DNA of 64,000 nucleotides from Salegentibacter salinarum. GTDB taxonomy: Bacteria; Bacteroidota; Bacteroidia; Flavobacteriales; Flavobacteriaceae. The notes under the pieces were generated by a model. It worked only from the letters and a program-made list of their open reading frames with translations, ran no database searches and was not told the DNA's origin. The stretch is taken from NCBI RefSeq assembly GCF_900168115.1, contig NZ_FUZC01000002.1, positions 186,001 to 250,000 on the forward strand, in the 5' to 3' direction. The translations under genes and the position numbers were made by a program. This document shows positions 25,161 through 34,624 of the stretch, piece after piece (the stretch's first letter is position 1; every line of letters starts with the position of its first letter).

Positions 25161-25976
25161 TTAAACCGCTACATTATATTCTCGTAAAGCATCGTTAAGG
25201 GAAGTCTTTTTATTTGTAGACTCTTTTCGCTTGCCAATAATTAACGCGCAAGGAACATTATATTCTCCCGCAGGAAATTTCTTTGCAAAACTTCCAGGAA
25301 TCACTACCGATCTTGCCGGAACAATTCCTTTCATTTCTTTAGGTTCATCTCCGGTTACATCTATGATTTTAGTTGAAGCAGTTAGAACCACATTGGCGCC
25401 TAAAACCGCTTCTTTTTCAACCTTAACGCCTTCAACAACAATACTTCTAGATCCTAAAAATGCATTATCTTCAATAATTACCGGTGATGCCTGAAGAGGT
25501 TCTAAAACTCCACCAATTCCAACGCCACCACTAAGGTGAACATTCTTGCCAATTTGAGCACAACTACCTACAGTGGCCCAGGTGTCTACCATAGTGCCTT
25601 CGTCTACATAAGCACCAATATTCACATAACTCGGCATCATAATCACTCCGCTGGAGATATAAGCACCGTGTCTCGCAACTGCATTTGGCACCACACGAAT
25701 TCCTTTTTCCTTATAACCTCTCTTTAATGGGATTTTATCGTGGTATTCAAAAATACCCGCCTCTAAAGTTTCCATTTTCTGAATGGGAAAATAAAGAACC
25801 ACGCCTTTTTTCACCCATTCGTTTACCTGCCATCCGTTTTCCGTAGGTTCGGCGGTTCGCAACTTGCCGGCGTCTAAAAGCGAGACAACTTCGCGAATGG
25901 CTTTTATTGTTTCTGTATCTTTTAAAAGCTCCCGATTTTCCCAGGCAGCTTCAATGGTATTCTTTAATTGTTCCAT
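25161..25976 (-). CDS. dapD: 2,3,4,5-tetrahydropyridine-2,6-dicarboxylate N-succinyltransferase
   Basis: A 271-residue left-handed beta-helix acyltransferase, full length for DapD. It succinylates tetrahydrodipicolinate in the lysine and diaminopimelate pathway. Visible signatures are RVVPNAVARHGAYISSGV, MMPSYVNIGAYVDEGTMVD, TWATVGSCAQIGKNVHLSGG, GVGIGGVLEPLQASPVIIED and the C-terminal GPKKEST-like segment IIGKRKESTNKKT. Hexapeptide repeats run from about residue 100 to 215. It is a single gene with no other dap gene nearby. Confidence 0.97.
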   Translation of the reverse strand: MEQLKNTIEAAWENRELLKDTETIKAIREVVSLLDAGKLRTAEPTENGWQVNEWVKKGVVLYFPIQKMETLEAGIFEYHDKIPLKRGYKEKGIRVVPNAVARHGAYISSGVIMMPSYVNIGAYVDEGTMVDTWATVGSCAQIGKNVHLSGGVGIGGVLEPLQASPVIIEDNAFLGSRSIVVEGVKVEKEAVLGANVVLTASTKIIDVTGDEPKEMKGIVPARSVVIPGSFAKKFPAGEYNVPCALIIGKRKESTNKKTSLNDALREYNVAV

Positions 25977-26010
25977 ACGTAAATATCGTTTATTGTAATT
26001 TTTGGATGGT

Positions 26011-26697
26011 TTATTTCTTTATTCTGTATTCTCTTATAAAATCTAAAATACTATATACAAAGTAACCTATGCCTATCATTTCAAAAAGTTCTTCAAAAGT
26101 AGACAATATAAAAGTATCCGGTACCCTTAATAAATTCTCGTTTTGTAGCTGGTTATACTCTACATACCAGCCTGTAAACATTTCAATTCCCATAGCGCCA
26201 GATACAAAAATAGCTCCTGCCATTATAAAATTTAATCTTGTTTTCTTCGGAAGTTTTAATAAGGATTTTAAAAGTGCTAAACCAATAAGAATCAATGCGA
26301 TGCCGTAGGGTACCACCCAGGCAAAGAAGAATATTCCTGATGTTTCTACATTTTCGCCAAAGGCTCTTCCAACTTTTTCATGGATAACAAGCAACTCATC
26401 CAGACCGATAAATAAAATAAGAATACTTAAAAATACCCAGAAACTTTTGATTTTTTTAATACTAAGCTTACTATAAGCTACAATTGCCAGTAAAATTGAC
26501 GCAGTAAAATGTAAACTGCTGGAAAAAATAGTAGGCGCATTACGCTCTAGGTTAAAATTGGTTTTTCTAAAAAAATAATCTCTTTGATCTAAATTATTAT
26601 AATAGAAATCTAAATAACTTAAAATATTAAGCACCAGGAGGATTAAGATACATACCATAATCCCCGTAAAAATTTTCTCAGGATAATTCTTTTTCAA
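26011..26697 (-). CDS. Membrane protein of unknown function with intramembrane Asp, Glu and His
   Basis: I do not recognise a named family. The 228-residue protein has about six membrane segments: residues 9-31, 60-80, 86-104, 124-143, 155-172 and 205-220. Several charged residues sit at or in these segments: FIGLDELLVIHEKVG (D-E-x4-H-E), GAMGIEMFTGWYVE, and STFEELFEMIGIGYF (E-E-x2-E). Such clustered acidic and His residues in a polytopic protein suggest a metal site or a membrane-embedded hydrolase, but that is inference. The first segment is followed by a periplasmic loop of 30 residues. It lies between dapD and the divergent ruvX gene. Confidence 0.8.
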   Translation of the reverse strand: MKKNYPEKIFTGIMVCILILLVLNILSYLDFYYNNLDQRDYFFRKTNFNLERNAPTIFSSSLHFTASILLAIVAYSKLSIKKIKSFWVFLSILILFIGLDELLVIHEKVGRAFGENVETSGIFFFAWVVPYGIALILIGLALLKSLLKLPKKTRLNFIMAGAIFVSGAMGIEMFTGWYVEYNQLQNENLLRVPDTFILSTFEELFEMIGIGYFVYSILDFIREYRIKK

Positions 26698-26821
26698 TTT
26701 TTCTCATTTTTAGATGTGCAAAGCTAAAACAATTAGAAGAATCTCACACCCAAGCTTTAAATAATAGATAAGCCGGGACAAATTTTTATATTGTCTTTTT
26801 AAACGTATTTTTGCAAGCGAA

Positions 26822-27229
26822 ATGGGAAGAGTATTAGCACTTGATTTTGGGACAAAGCGTACCGGTATTGCCGTGAGCGATGAGCTTAAAATGATTGCCT
26901 CGGGACTTACAACGGTAAAGACACCTGAACTTTTAGGTTTCCTGGAGAATTATTTTAAAGAGGAAAACGTAGAACTGGTGTTAGTGGGAGAGCCTAAACA
27001 AAAAGACGATTCAGCTTCGGAAAGTGAAGTTTATATCCAGGAATTTTTAAAAGTTTTCACCAATAAATTTCCCGAAATGCCGCTTAAAAGGGTAGATGAA
27101 AGGTTCACTTCCAAAATGGCTTTTCAGTCTATGATAGACAGCGGACTTAAAAAGAAAAAACGCAGGGATAAAGCGCTTATAGACGAAATTAGCGCGACGA
27201 TAATTCTGCAAACTTATTTATATGAATAA
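26822..27229 (+). CDS. ruvX: Putative pre-16S rRNA nuclease / Holliday junction resolvase-like YqgF
   Basis: A 135-residue RNase H-fold protein. LALDFGTKRTGIAVSD carries the first catalytic Asp; LVLVGEPKQKDDSASESE the central strand; and KRVDERFTSKMAFQ plus IDEISATIILQTYL the remaining acidic residues. In E. coli YqgF matures the 5' end of 16S rRNA. The A of the ATG lies 9 nt after TATTTTTG (26806-26813), a possible -7 box, again suggesting a very short 5' UTR. It is followed by def after 86 bp. Confidence 0.94.
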   Translation: MGRVLALDFGTKRTGIAVSDELKMIASGLTTVKTPELLGFLENYFKEENVELVLVGEPKQKDDSASESEVYIQEFLKVFTNKFPEMPLKRVDERFTSKMAFQSMIDSGLKKKKRRDKALIDEISATIILQTYLYE

Positions 27230-27315
27230 TCTTTAAATGAATTGTGAATAATTTTCAGGAGTGTAAGATTTATGAAAGCTGACTTTATTATTCATTATAA
27301 AATATAAATTTAAAA

Positions 27316-27906
27316 ATGATTTTACCAATTGTAGCTTACGGAGATCCGGTTTTACGAAAAAAATGTAAAGAAATTCCGGAAGATTATCCTAAACTGGATG
27401 AGTTGATAGAAAATATGTGGGAAACCATGTATAATGCATTTGGAGTTGGTTTGGCTGCGCCGCAAGTTGGGAGGCCTATACGTTTATTCCTTGTAGATTC
27501 GAGTCCGTTTGCAGAAGATGAAGAGCTGGAACTTCAGGAAAGGGAAGAGCTTAAAAAACTAAAAAAAGTTTTTATTAACCCTAAGATCGTTGAAGAAGAA
27601 GGTGAAGAATGGGCTTTTAACGAAGGCTGTTTAAGTATTCCTGAAATTAGGGAAGATGTATTTAGAAAGCCAAAGATTACCATAGAGTATCAGGATCAAG
27701 ATTTTAAATCGCATCGCGATACTTTTACCGGTTTAGCGGCGAGAGTAATTCAGCATGAATACGACCATATTGAAGGGATTTTGTTCACCGATAAACTTTC
27801 CAGCTTAAAAAAGCGTTTGCTAAAAGGAAAACTTGCCGGCATTTCAAAAGGGAAAATAAAGATCGAGTACAAAATGCGTTTTCCGGAAATGAAAAAAGGA
27901 AGGTAA
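27316..27906 (+). CDS. def: Peptide deformylase
   Basis: A 196-residue type I peptide deformylase that removes the formyl group from nascent proteins. The three motifs are present: GVGLAAPQVG near residues 44-53, EGCLSIPEIR with the metal-binding Cys near 113, and QHEYDHIEGILF with the HExxH pair near 156-160. The insertion EDEELELQEREELKKLKK between motifs 1 and 2 is a charged loop common in Bacteroidota. It is followed after 58 bp by the DUF5606 gene, probably in one operon with ruvX. Confidence 0.97.
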   Translation: MILPIVAYGDPVLRKKCKEIPEDYPKLDELIENMWETMYNAFGVGLAAPQVGRPIRLFLVDSSPFAEDEELELQEREELKKLKKVFINPKIVEEEGEEWAFNEGCLSIPEIREDVFRKPKITIEYQDQDFKSHRDTFTGLAARVIQHEYDHIEGILFTDKLSSLKKRLLKGKLAGISKGKIKIEYKMRFPEMKKGR

Positions 27907-27964
27907 TCACTTTGATAATTAGTTCTGGCAGCTGATATTTGCCAGCCAAAATTTAACACACACT

Positions 27965-28402
27965 ATGGGATTAGATAAAATATTAGCGATTTCGGGAAAA
28001 CCCGGTTTATACGAATTAACCGCACAAAGTCGTGGCGGCTTTATTGTAAAATCAATTCCTGAGGGAAAGAAAATGGCGGTGAATATTCGCCATAACGTTA
28101 GTTTATTAAGCGAGATCGCTATCTACACGTATACCGAAGAAGTTCCGCTTGCGGAGATTTTTCAAAAGATGAAGGAAAAAGAAAATGGGGGAGAAGCCAT
28201 TAGCCACAAATCTAATAAAGCTGAATTAGAAAATTATTTCGCTGAAATTCTACCAGATTATGATGTAGACAGAGTTTATGCCAGTGATATGAAGAAAATC
28301 TTCCAGTGGTACAACCTATTAATCAAAAACGGGATTACCGATTTTGCTACAACTGAAGAAGAAAAACCAGCCGATAAAGATAATTCAGGCGAGGAAGAAT
28401 AG
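27965..28402 (+). CDS. DUF5606 domain protein
   Basis: A 145-residue cytoplasmic protein starting MGLDKILAISGKPGLYELTAQSRGGFIVKS, the signature of the DUF5606 family, which occurs next to def in many Bacteroidota. The first 50 residues look like an SH3-like or beta barrel fold, followed by a helical region and a disordered acidic tail (EEEKPADKDNSGEEE). No biochemical function is known to me. Linkage to ruvX and def suggests a role around translation or ribosome maturation; that is inference only. Confidence 0.85.
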   Translation: MGLDKILAISGKPGLYELTAQSRGGFIVKSIPEGKKMAVNIRHNVSLLSEIAIYTYTEEVPLAEIFQKMKEKENGGEAISHKSNKAELENYFAEILPDYDVDRVYASDMKKIFQWYNLLIKNGITDFATTEEEKPADKDNSGEEE

Positions 28403-28416
28403 GGGTTTCAAGTTGC

Positions 28417-28445
28417 GATTCGTCATTGCGAGGCACGAAGCAATC
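28417..28445. repeat. GTCATTGCGAGGCACGAAG-type intergenic repeat
   Basis: The stretch with TTCGTCATTGCGAGG then CACGAAGCAATC has TTCGT/ACGAA arms. It is a single copy in this window, placed 15 bp behind the DUF5606 stop codon. The consensus is familiar from many Bacteroidota genomes. Confidence 0.55.
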
Positions 28446-28472
28446 TTTAATTAAGTATTACTTCAAAAATAC

Positions 28473-28505
28473 AAACCTCAAAGGTTTTCAAAACCTGTGA
28501 GGTTT
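28473..28505. terminator. Bidirectional terminator-like hairpin (AACCTCACAGGTTTT family)
   Basis: AAACCTCAAAGGTTTT and AAAACCTGTGAGGTTT form a near-perfect 15-bp stem between the convergent DUF5606 gene and ABC permease gene. Flanking T-rich and A-rich sequence suits termination both ways. Same family as 13218-13251. Confidence 0.8.
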
Positions 28506-28587
28506 GTTGTTATTACGAAAACTTACGTCACCCGTTAGAACTCTTAATTCACGCCTTCATTATCCCATCCCACTAAAGTTACATACT

Positions 28588-31137
28588 TTAAGTCATTTCT
28601 TTCCTTAAAACTTCCAAAGGGGGTTTTCTAATTACGCTTAAACTATTGCTTAATCCAATAATTAATACCAGTAATACAATTCCCGGGAAGAGCACCAAAA
28701 ACGGAATTAAAGATGGCGTAAAAGACGATTCAAAAACTAACCAGGCCAATAATTGGCTACTTATTAAAGATAATAAAACACCCGATAATCCGCCAAGAAC
28801 ACCTAAATAGATGTATTCTAAAGCGGTAATGTTTAGAATTTGTTTGCCTTTTGCTCCAAGGGTTCGCAGTAGTACGCTTTCCCGAATTCTTTGATATTTG
28901 CTGGTTCTTATTGCGCCTAACAGCACTATAATTCCGGTAAGAATACTAAAGAATGCCATAAAATTAATGATCCAGGAAATTCTTCCTAACAGCATTTCAA
29001 TAACATTTAAAACCTGCCGAAGGTCTATGATAGAAACATTGGGGAACTTTCTTACCAATTCCTGCTGTAATTCAGCTGATTTTTCTTCTCCTGGTACCTT
29101 TGTAGTTAAAACGTGAAATTGTGGGGCTTTTTCCAAAACTCCGTTAGGAAATACCAGCGAGAAATTCATTTGCATACGCGACCAATCTACGGTTCTTACG
29201 CTGCCAACTACGGCATCAAGCAAAACACCCTGAACATTGAAAACCAGCTCATCTCCAACTTCAACTTTAGCATCTTCCGCAAAATTATCGCTTATAGAAA
29301 CGGGAACGGGGGAAATATCACCTCCTTCAGCAGTCCAGGAGCCACTTTCAATATATTCCGAAGCGCTAAGGGAATCACGATAAGTCACCCGAAATTCGTG
29401 ATTTAAAACCCAACCGTTAATTTGTGAAGTAGTATCATTTCTTATTTCGTTAACCGATTTTCCTTCTATACTTTGCACTCTCATAGTTACAATAGGAAGA
29501 TCGTCTAAAACCGGTAAATCATTCGTTTTTATAGTTTGAGCTACGGCTTCCCTTTGTTCGCTTTGTACGTCTAAAAGAATCATATTCGGGCTATCGGCCT
29601 GGGACTCTATGGAAGCCTGCGCAAGCAATAAATCTTTGCTGAAATAAAGTGTACTGATTAAAAAAGTTCCAACGCCAATGGCAAGAACAAGCGTTAAGGT
29701 TTGGTTTTGGGGCCTGAAAAGATTCAGCAAACTTTGCCTGGCCACAAATCCCCAGCTATGGGGAAAATACTTTCGAATAGCCTGCATAAATAAGTAGGCG
29801 ATTCCGGCGAGGATAGAAAAGGTTACTAAGATCCCACACACAAAAGCAAGCGAGTATTCCCAATCTTCCAGTAGCCAAAGCGAAAACAAAAAGATGAATA
29901 AAAAGATTCCTATGGAAACCAAAATAATTGCCTTTCGAGATTTTTTGGATTCTTCATTTACAACCCGTAAGGCCTGCAAGGGAGAAATATAAAGGGTGCC
30001 GATTAATGGATACAAAGCGAATAAAACCGACATTAAAACTCCCAGTAAGATTCCCATTACAATTACCTGTAAAGAGAAAGTGATTTGCACATCTACCGGC
30101 AGCAAACCTTCCAGCAGTAAAGGGAATAGTTGCTGAAGCACCAAGCCAACGGCCGTCCCAATGATGCCGCCAATGAGGCCCATAAAAGCAACCTGGATGA
30201 GGTAAATTAAAAAAGTTTGTTTTTTACTGGCACCTAAACATTTTAAAACCGCAACTGCACGTAATTTTTCTTTTATGTATATATGGATTGCACTTGCTAT
30301 ACCAACACAGCCCAGTAACAATGCAATAAAGGCAACCAGGTTGAGGAATTTCCCGAAGTTCTCATAACGCCTGCCGAGTCGGTCACTGGTAGAGGTGTGG
30401 GTGTCTAGATCGGCATCTTCTGCATCAAGAATGGGATCCAGAGCTTCATCCAGCTTTTCCATATCGGTTTTAGGATCGGCCGTGAAATAAAATTCATAGT
30501 CTATCCGGCTCCCGGTTTGAACGAGGCCAGATTCTTCAATAAACCTATACGGAATTAACACCGGCGGGGCTACCGAACTAAAAATAGCCGTACTTCCGGG
30601 GACACTGTTAAGTGCTCCGGCAATAGGCAAAATTACTTTTCCTATTTTTATGCTGTCTCCCGGTTTTATTCCCAGCTGTAGCATTACCGTAGCATCAAGC
30701 AAAGCCGCACCATCTTCCTGATATGTATTTGCTGCTGATACCGGTTGAGTTTCCAACTCGCCATAAAACGGAAATCCGCCTTCAATTCCTCTCACCTGCA
30801 TCAATTTGGTAGCTTCATTCTGCGGAAATGCAGCCATAGAAGCAAATTTGATTTCCCTGGCTTCAGCTCCCCCCAATGAATCCATAATTTGCATTACGCG
30901 TTCATTGGGAGCATCGTCACTGTCTATTTTAAAATCGGCGCCCATTAGCGCTTTGGATTGCAAAGAAATATTGTCCTTAAGGTTTTCTCCAAAAGATTGA
31001 ATGGAAACTACCGCGGCAATTCCCAGCACAATAGAGGCCATAAAAAGCGTTAACTTTTTACCACTTGCTTTCCCATCACGCCACGCCATTTTAAAAAGCC
31101 AGTTAAAGCCCGGTTTCGAGGTTTTATTGTTGCTCAT
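28588..31137 (-). CDS. ABC transporter permease with two FtsX domains (YbbP-like)
   Basis: An 849-residue permease. After the first membrane segment (about 25-48) comes a periplasmic region of about 200 residues, then membrane segments near 265-290, 305-340 and 355-390, a second half with segments near 405-460, one near 480, another periplasmic region, and the last three segments near 720-845. Each half carries the FtsX-type alternation (LRAVAVLKCLGASKKQ and RESVLLRTLGAKGKQ coupling helices). It overlaps the ATPase gene by one base. The architecture fits YbbP, MacB and Lol-type machines that extract lipids or lipoproteins from the inner membrane; linkage to the esterase gene 31897-32589 mirrors the ybbA-ybbP-tesA neighbourhood of Proteobacteria. 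Confidence 0.92.
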   Translation of the reverse strand: MSNNKTSKPGFNWLFKMAWRDGKASGKKLTLFMASIVLGIAAVVSIQSFGENLKDNISLQSKALMGADFKIDSDDAPNERVMQIMDSLGGAEAREIKFASMAAFPQNEATKLMQVRGIEGGFPFYGELETQPVSAANTYQEDGAALLDATVMLQLGIKPGDSIKIGKVILPIAGALNSVPGSTAIFSSVAPPVLIPYRFIEESGLVQTGSRIDYEFYFTADPKTDMEKLDEALDPILDAEDADLDTHTSTSDRLGRRYENFGKFLNLVAFIALLLGCVGIASAIHIYIKEKLRAVAVLKCLGASKKQTFLIYLIQVAFMGLIGGIIGTAVGLVLQQLFPLLLEGLLPVDVQITFSLQVIVMGILLGVLMSVLFALYPLIGTLYISPLQALRVVNEESKKSRKAIILVSIGIFLFIFLFSLWLLEDWEYSLAFVCGILVTFSILAGIAYLFMQAIRKYFPHSWGFVARQSLLNLFRPQNQTLTLVLAIGVGTFLISTLYFSKDLLLAQASIESQADSPNMILLDVQSEQREAVAQTIKTNDLPVLDDLPIVTMRVQSIEGKSVNEIRNDTTSQINGWVLNHEFRVTYRDSLSASEYIESGSWTAEGGDISPVPVSISDNFAEDAKVEVGDELVFNVQGVLLDAVVGSVRTVDWSRMQMNFSLVFPNGVLEKAPQFHVLTTKVPGEEKSAELQQELVRKFPNVSIIDLRQVLNVIEMLLGRISWIINFMAFFSILTGIIVLLGAIRTSKYQRIRESVLLRTLGAKGKQILNITALEYIYLGVLGGLSGVLLSLISSQLLAWLVFESSFTPSLIPFLVLFPGIVLLVLIIGLSNSLSVIRKPPLEVLRKEMT

Positions 31138-31823
31138 TATACGTGCTTTTGCTGGTTTTCAACAATTCGTCCACCTTTTAACCTAAGAATATGCTGGGTT
31201 TTTTCGGCTAATTCAATATCGTGGGTGACGATTATTAAAGTTGTACCGGCCTCTTTATTAAGATCGAAAAGCAGGGCTTCTACTTTTTCCCCCGTTTCAG
31301 CATCAAGATTTCCGGTAGGTTCATCGGCAAATAAAATGGATGGTCTGGTGGAAAAAGCACGGGCCAAAGCCACTCGCTGCTGTTCTCCGCCGGATAATTG
31401 TGAAGGATAATGATGTATTCGGTCTCCTAATCCTACTTTTTCCAGTAGTTCTTTTCCAATTTTAGAAGCATCCTTATTTCCTTGCAGTTCTAAAGGAACG
31501 GCCACGTTTTCTAAAGCCGTAAGCGTTGGCAGCAATTGAAAATCCTGGAAAACAAAACCAATATGTTTATTCCGTAGAAGTGCCCTTTCATCCTCGCTCA
31601 GGTTGCTTAGTTCGCTTCCGCATAAATTGATAGACCCAGTATCTGGTCGGTCTAACCCGGCGCAAAGTCCTAACAGGGTGGTCTTTCCACTTCCTGAAGG
31701 TCCGACGATGGCAAAGGTTTTTCCTTCTTCAACATTAAAATTGATATCCTGTAATACTTTAAGTTTTTTGGATCCGCTGGAATAGCTTTTCTCCAGGTTA
31801 GTAACGTTTAATATCTTTGCCAT
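31137..31823 (-). CDS. ABC transporter ATP-binding protein (LolD/YbbA-like)
   Basis: A 228-residue ATPase with Walker A GPSGSGKTTLLGLCAGLD, signature LSGGEQQRVALARAF, Walker B ILFADEPTGNLD and the switch His in IIVTHDIELAE. The NL-x-E-type coupling region is typical of MacB/LolD. It works with the FtsX-type permease encoded downstream, whose start codon overlaps its stop. The divergent SGNH esterase starts 74 bp away, sharing the promoter region. Confidence 0.94.
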   Translation of the reverse strand: MAKILNVTNLEKSYSSGSKKLKVLQDINFNVEEGKTFAIVGPSGSGKTTLLGLCAGLDRPDTGSINLCGSELSNLSEDERALLRNKHIGFVFQDFQLLPTLTALENVAVPLELQGNKDASKIGKELLEKVGLGDRIHHYPSQLSGGEQQRVALARAFSTRPSILFADEPTGNLDAETGEKVEALLFDLNKEAGTTLIIVTHDIELAEKTQHILRLKGGRIVENQQKHV

Positions 31824-31896
31824 CTTAGAACTTAATTATTGTCTTTTTTGATTAAAGGCAAAATAAGGAAATGATTTGATTATAAACAGCCTTGCT

Positions 31897-32589
31897 ATGA
31901 GAAACTTGATGCGTTATTGCATGATTCTGTCAATATTTATGATATTCTCCTGCGGAGAAAATGCGGAAAAGAAATCGGAAGAAACTACTGCTGAAGAAAC
32001 CGAAACTAAAAAGGAAACTGAGGTAAGTGAAAAGAACGTGATTCTTTTCTTCGGAAACAGTTTAACGGCAGGAATGGGGCTGGAACCTTCTGAAGCTTTT
32101 CCGGCACTTGTTCAAAACAGGTTGGATTCCTTAGGCTATAATTACGAAGTGGTGAACGCAGGATTGAGCGGAGAAACCACTGCAAGCGGTAAGAATAGAA
32201 TTAACTGGGTATTAGATCAGGATGTAGATATTTTTGTTCTGGAACTTGGAGCAAACGATGGTTTACGCGGCATTCCCTTAGAAGAAACCCGCAAAAACCT
32301 CCAGGATATTATTGATACCGTAAAAGAAGAAAATCCCGGCACAAGAATAGTGCTAGCCGGAATGCAGATCCCACCAAATATGGGAGAAAAATATACCAGC
32401 GAATTCAGGAATATTTTCCCTGATCTTGCTGAAAAAAATGATGTAGAACTTATTCCATTTCTTCTTGAAGATGTTGCCGGAGACCCTGAATTAAATCAGC
32501 AAGACGGTATACACCCCACCGCCGAAGGTTACAAAATTGTAACTGAAAATGTTTGGGATGTACTTGAGGGTGTATTGGAAAAAGAATAA
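31897..32589 (+). CDS. SGNH/GDSL esterase (TesA-like), lipoprotein
   Basis: The ATG at 31897 gives 230 residues (an upstream TTG at 31876 adds eight unlikely residues). The N-terminus has a signal peptide and a lipobox-like IFMIFSC, followed by a Glu/Lys/Thr-rich linker of about 35 residues. Blocks: I ILFFGNSLTAGMG (GNSL in place of GDSL, Ser nucleophile kept), II NAGLSGETTASG, III ELGANDGLRG, V DGIHPTAEGY with the Asp-His pair. TesA-type enzymes hydrolyse esters and thioesters. It is divergent from the YbbA/YbbP-like ABC genes, which suggests a linked role in lipid or lipoprotein handling. Confidence 0.9.
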   Translation: MRNLMRYCMILSIFMIFSCGENAEKKSEETTAEETETKKETEVSEKNVILFFGNSLTAGMGLEPSEAFPALVQNRLDSLGYNYEVVNAGLSGETTASGKNRINWVLDQDVDIFVLELGANDGLRGIPLEETRKNLQDIIDTVKEENPGTRIVLAGMQIPPNMGEKYTSEFRNIFPDLAEKNDVELIPFLLEDVAGDPELNQQDGIHPTAEGYKIVTENVWDVLEGVLEKE

Positions 32590-32953
32590 TCTTAATATAA
32601 TTAAATTTTCAGCTTTCGTCATACTAAATTTATCTCAGGATCTAAGTTGATCACAATCTTGAATTTAATAGCAATAAATTTCTAAAGTTATTAGCTATGT
32701 AGCGAAACTCCTTGTTTTTCATATTCAATCCATAATTTTCTACTTCCTCTTCACAATACTTCAACTCTTCTTCTATTTTGGCAGTAAAGTTTTGAAAAAA
32801 AATGCTATTTTAGGTTTTTATTAAGAATAATAGCGAGAGAATTAGCTTTATGCCGATTTTTAATAATCTAAACTTTATTTAATTCCTGGATTTAATGCTT
32901 CTTTTCTTAATAATTCAAGCAATTCATTCAATCACAAAAACAGAATATTTTTT
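32590..32953. other. Intergenic stretch of 364 bp with one degenerate repeat
   Basis: Contains CGTCATACTAAATTTATCTC and AGGATCTAAG (32617-32654), a half copy of the GTCATCCTGAAC family. The rest is AT-rich, with no ORF, RNA or clear promoter that I can support. It separates the esterase gene from tldD. Confidence 0.6.
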
Positions 32954-34594
32954 ATGAAAAGAAGAAAGTTCGTTCAATTAACCGGTATGGGCGCAGGTGC
33001 TTTGATGGTTCCTTCCTATTTAATGGGAAGTAATATTTCTGCCGAGGCGCTTTTGCATCCCGGTATGGATATCCTTACCAAAAGAAAGCTCGCCGATGTA
33101 GCACTAAACACCGCAAAATCCCTGGGTTCTACGTATGCCGATGCCAGGATAGGCCGCTATCTTAATCAATATGTTTTTACCCGCGAAGATAAAGTTCAAA
33201 ACGTGGTAAATACCGAATCTTTCGGGATCGGAATTCGGGTAATCGCTAATGGAACCTGGGGTTTTGCCTCTACCAACAGCGTTACCGAAGACGGAATTAA
33301 GAAAGCCACGCAACAGGCAGTAGCTATTGCAAAGGCGAATTCTAAAATTCAGAGAGAACCTGTAAAACTTGCACCAGTACAATCTCACGGGGAAGTTTCC
33401 TGGAAAACCCCGATTGAAAAAGATTTTAAAGAAGTTCCGGTTTCGGAAAAAGTAGATTTATTACTTAGTGCAAATGCTGCGGCGATGGATAACGGCGCCA
33501 ATTTTGTGAACTCAGCCCTTTTTATGGTAAACGAGCAGAAATATTTTGCTTCTACAGAAGGTTCTTATATAGATCAGGATGTACATAGGATATGGCCAAC
33601 CTTTGGGGTTACTGCTATAGATCGTGAAGCCGGTAAATTCAAATCCCGCGATGCAATGAGCGCTCCAATGGGAATGGGTTACGAATATATGGATGGGTTG
33701 GAATCTGAAAAGCTTGAGGGTCCTTCAGGATTAAGATTATATCGAAACAGTTATGATATTGTAGAAGATGCAACTTTGGCCGCAAAACAGGCCAAAGAAA
33801 TGCTTTCAGCTAAATCTGTGGAACCAGGGAAATACGATTTAGTGTTAGAACCAAACCACCTGGGGCTAACAATTCATGAATCTGTAGGCCATCCACTTGA
33901 ACTGGATCGTGTGCTTGGTTATGAAGCCAACTATGCAGGTACCAGTTTTGCTACTTTAGATAAATGGAAATCTGGGGATTTCCAATACGGAAGCGATATT
34001 GTAAACCTTGTAGCCGATAAAACCCAGGTTGGATCTCTTGGAGCTGTTGGCTATGATGATGAAGGTGTGAAAACCAAGAAATGGGATCTTGTTAGAAACG
34101 GGATTTTAACCAACTACCAGGCGATTCGCGACCAGGTGCATATGATAGATCAAAACGAATCTCACGGGTGTTGCTATGCTGAAAGTTGGAACGATGTTCA
34201 ATTTCAGCGTATGCCAAATGTTTCATTGGAACCCGGAAAAGATAAATACTCCATAAATGATATGATTAAGGACGTGGAAAAAGGTATTTACATTGCCGGG
34301 CGCGGTTCCTATTCCATAGATCAGCAGCGCTATAATTTTCAGTTTGGCGGTACTGTATTTTACGAAATCAAAAACGGGGAAATCGTTGGAATGTTAGACG
34401 ATGTCGCCTACCAGTCCAATACCCAAGAATTCTGGAATTCCTGCACCAAAATTTGCGATAAGAGTGATTACCGTATGTTCGGTTCCTTCTTTGACGGAAA
34501 AGGCCAGCCTTCTCAGGTAAGCGCTGTTTCCCACGGAAGTTCTACCTCCAGGTTTGATGGCGTAAATGTGATCAATACCGGTAGAAGTGTTTAA
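32954..34594 (+). CDS. tldD: TldD-type metalloprotease with Tat-like signal
   Basis: A 546-residue TldD/PmbA family protein. The N-terminus MKRRKFVQLTGMGAGALMVP has twin Arg and a short hydrophobic stretch, so export through the Tat path is likely. The zinc site is in LTIHESVGHPLELDR (HExxxH) near residue 307, as in TldD and not in TldE. The C-terminal SHGCCYAESWNDVQFQRMPN and GRGSYSIDQQRYNFQFGG lie where the third zinc ligand and substrate groove are. TldD-TldE heterodimers degrade unfolded or peptide antibiotic substrates. It is followed after 30 bp by its partner tldE. Confidence 0.93.
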   Translation: MKRRKFVQLTGMGAGALMVPSYLMGSNISAEALLHPGMDILTKRKLADVALNTAKSLGSTYADARIGRYLNQYVFTREDKVQNVVNTESFGIGIRVIANGTWGFASTNSVTEDGIKKATQQAVAIAKANSKIQREPVKLAPVQSHGEVSWKTPIEKDFKEVPVSEKVDLLLSANAAAMDNGANFVNSALFMVNEQKYFASTEGSYIDQDVHRIWPTFGVTAIDREAGKFKSRDAMSAPMGMGYEYMDGLESEKLEGPSGLRLYRNSYDIVEDATLAAKQAKEMLSAKSVEPGKYDLVLEPNHLGLTIHESVGHPLELDRVLGYEANYAGTSFATLDKWKSGDFQYGSDIVNLVADKTQVGSLGAVGYDDEGVKTKKWDLVRNGILTNYQAIRDQVHMIDQNESHGCCYAESWNDVQFQRMPNVSLEPGKDKYSINDMIKDVEKGIYIAGRGSYSIDQQRYNFQFGGTVFYEIKNGEIVGMLDDVAYQSNTQEFWNSCTKICDKSDYRMFGSFFDGKGQPSQVSAVSHGSSTSRFDGVNVINTGRSV

Positions 34595-34624
34595 TATAGG
34601 TTTACTTAAAAAAGAAATATAGAA

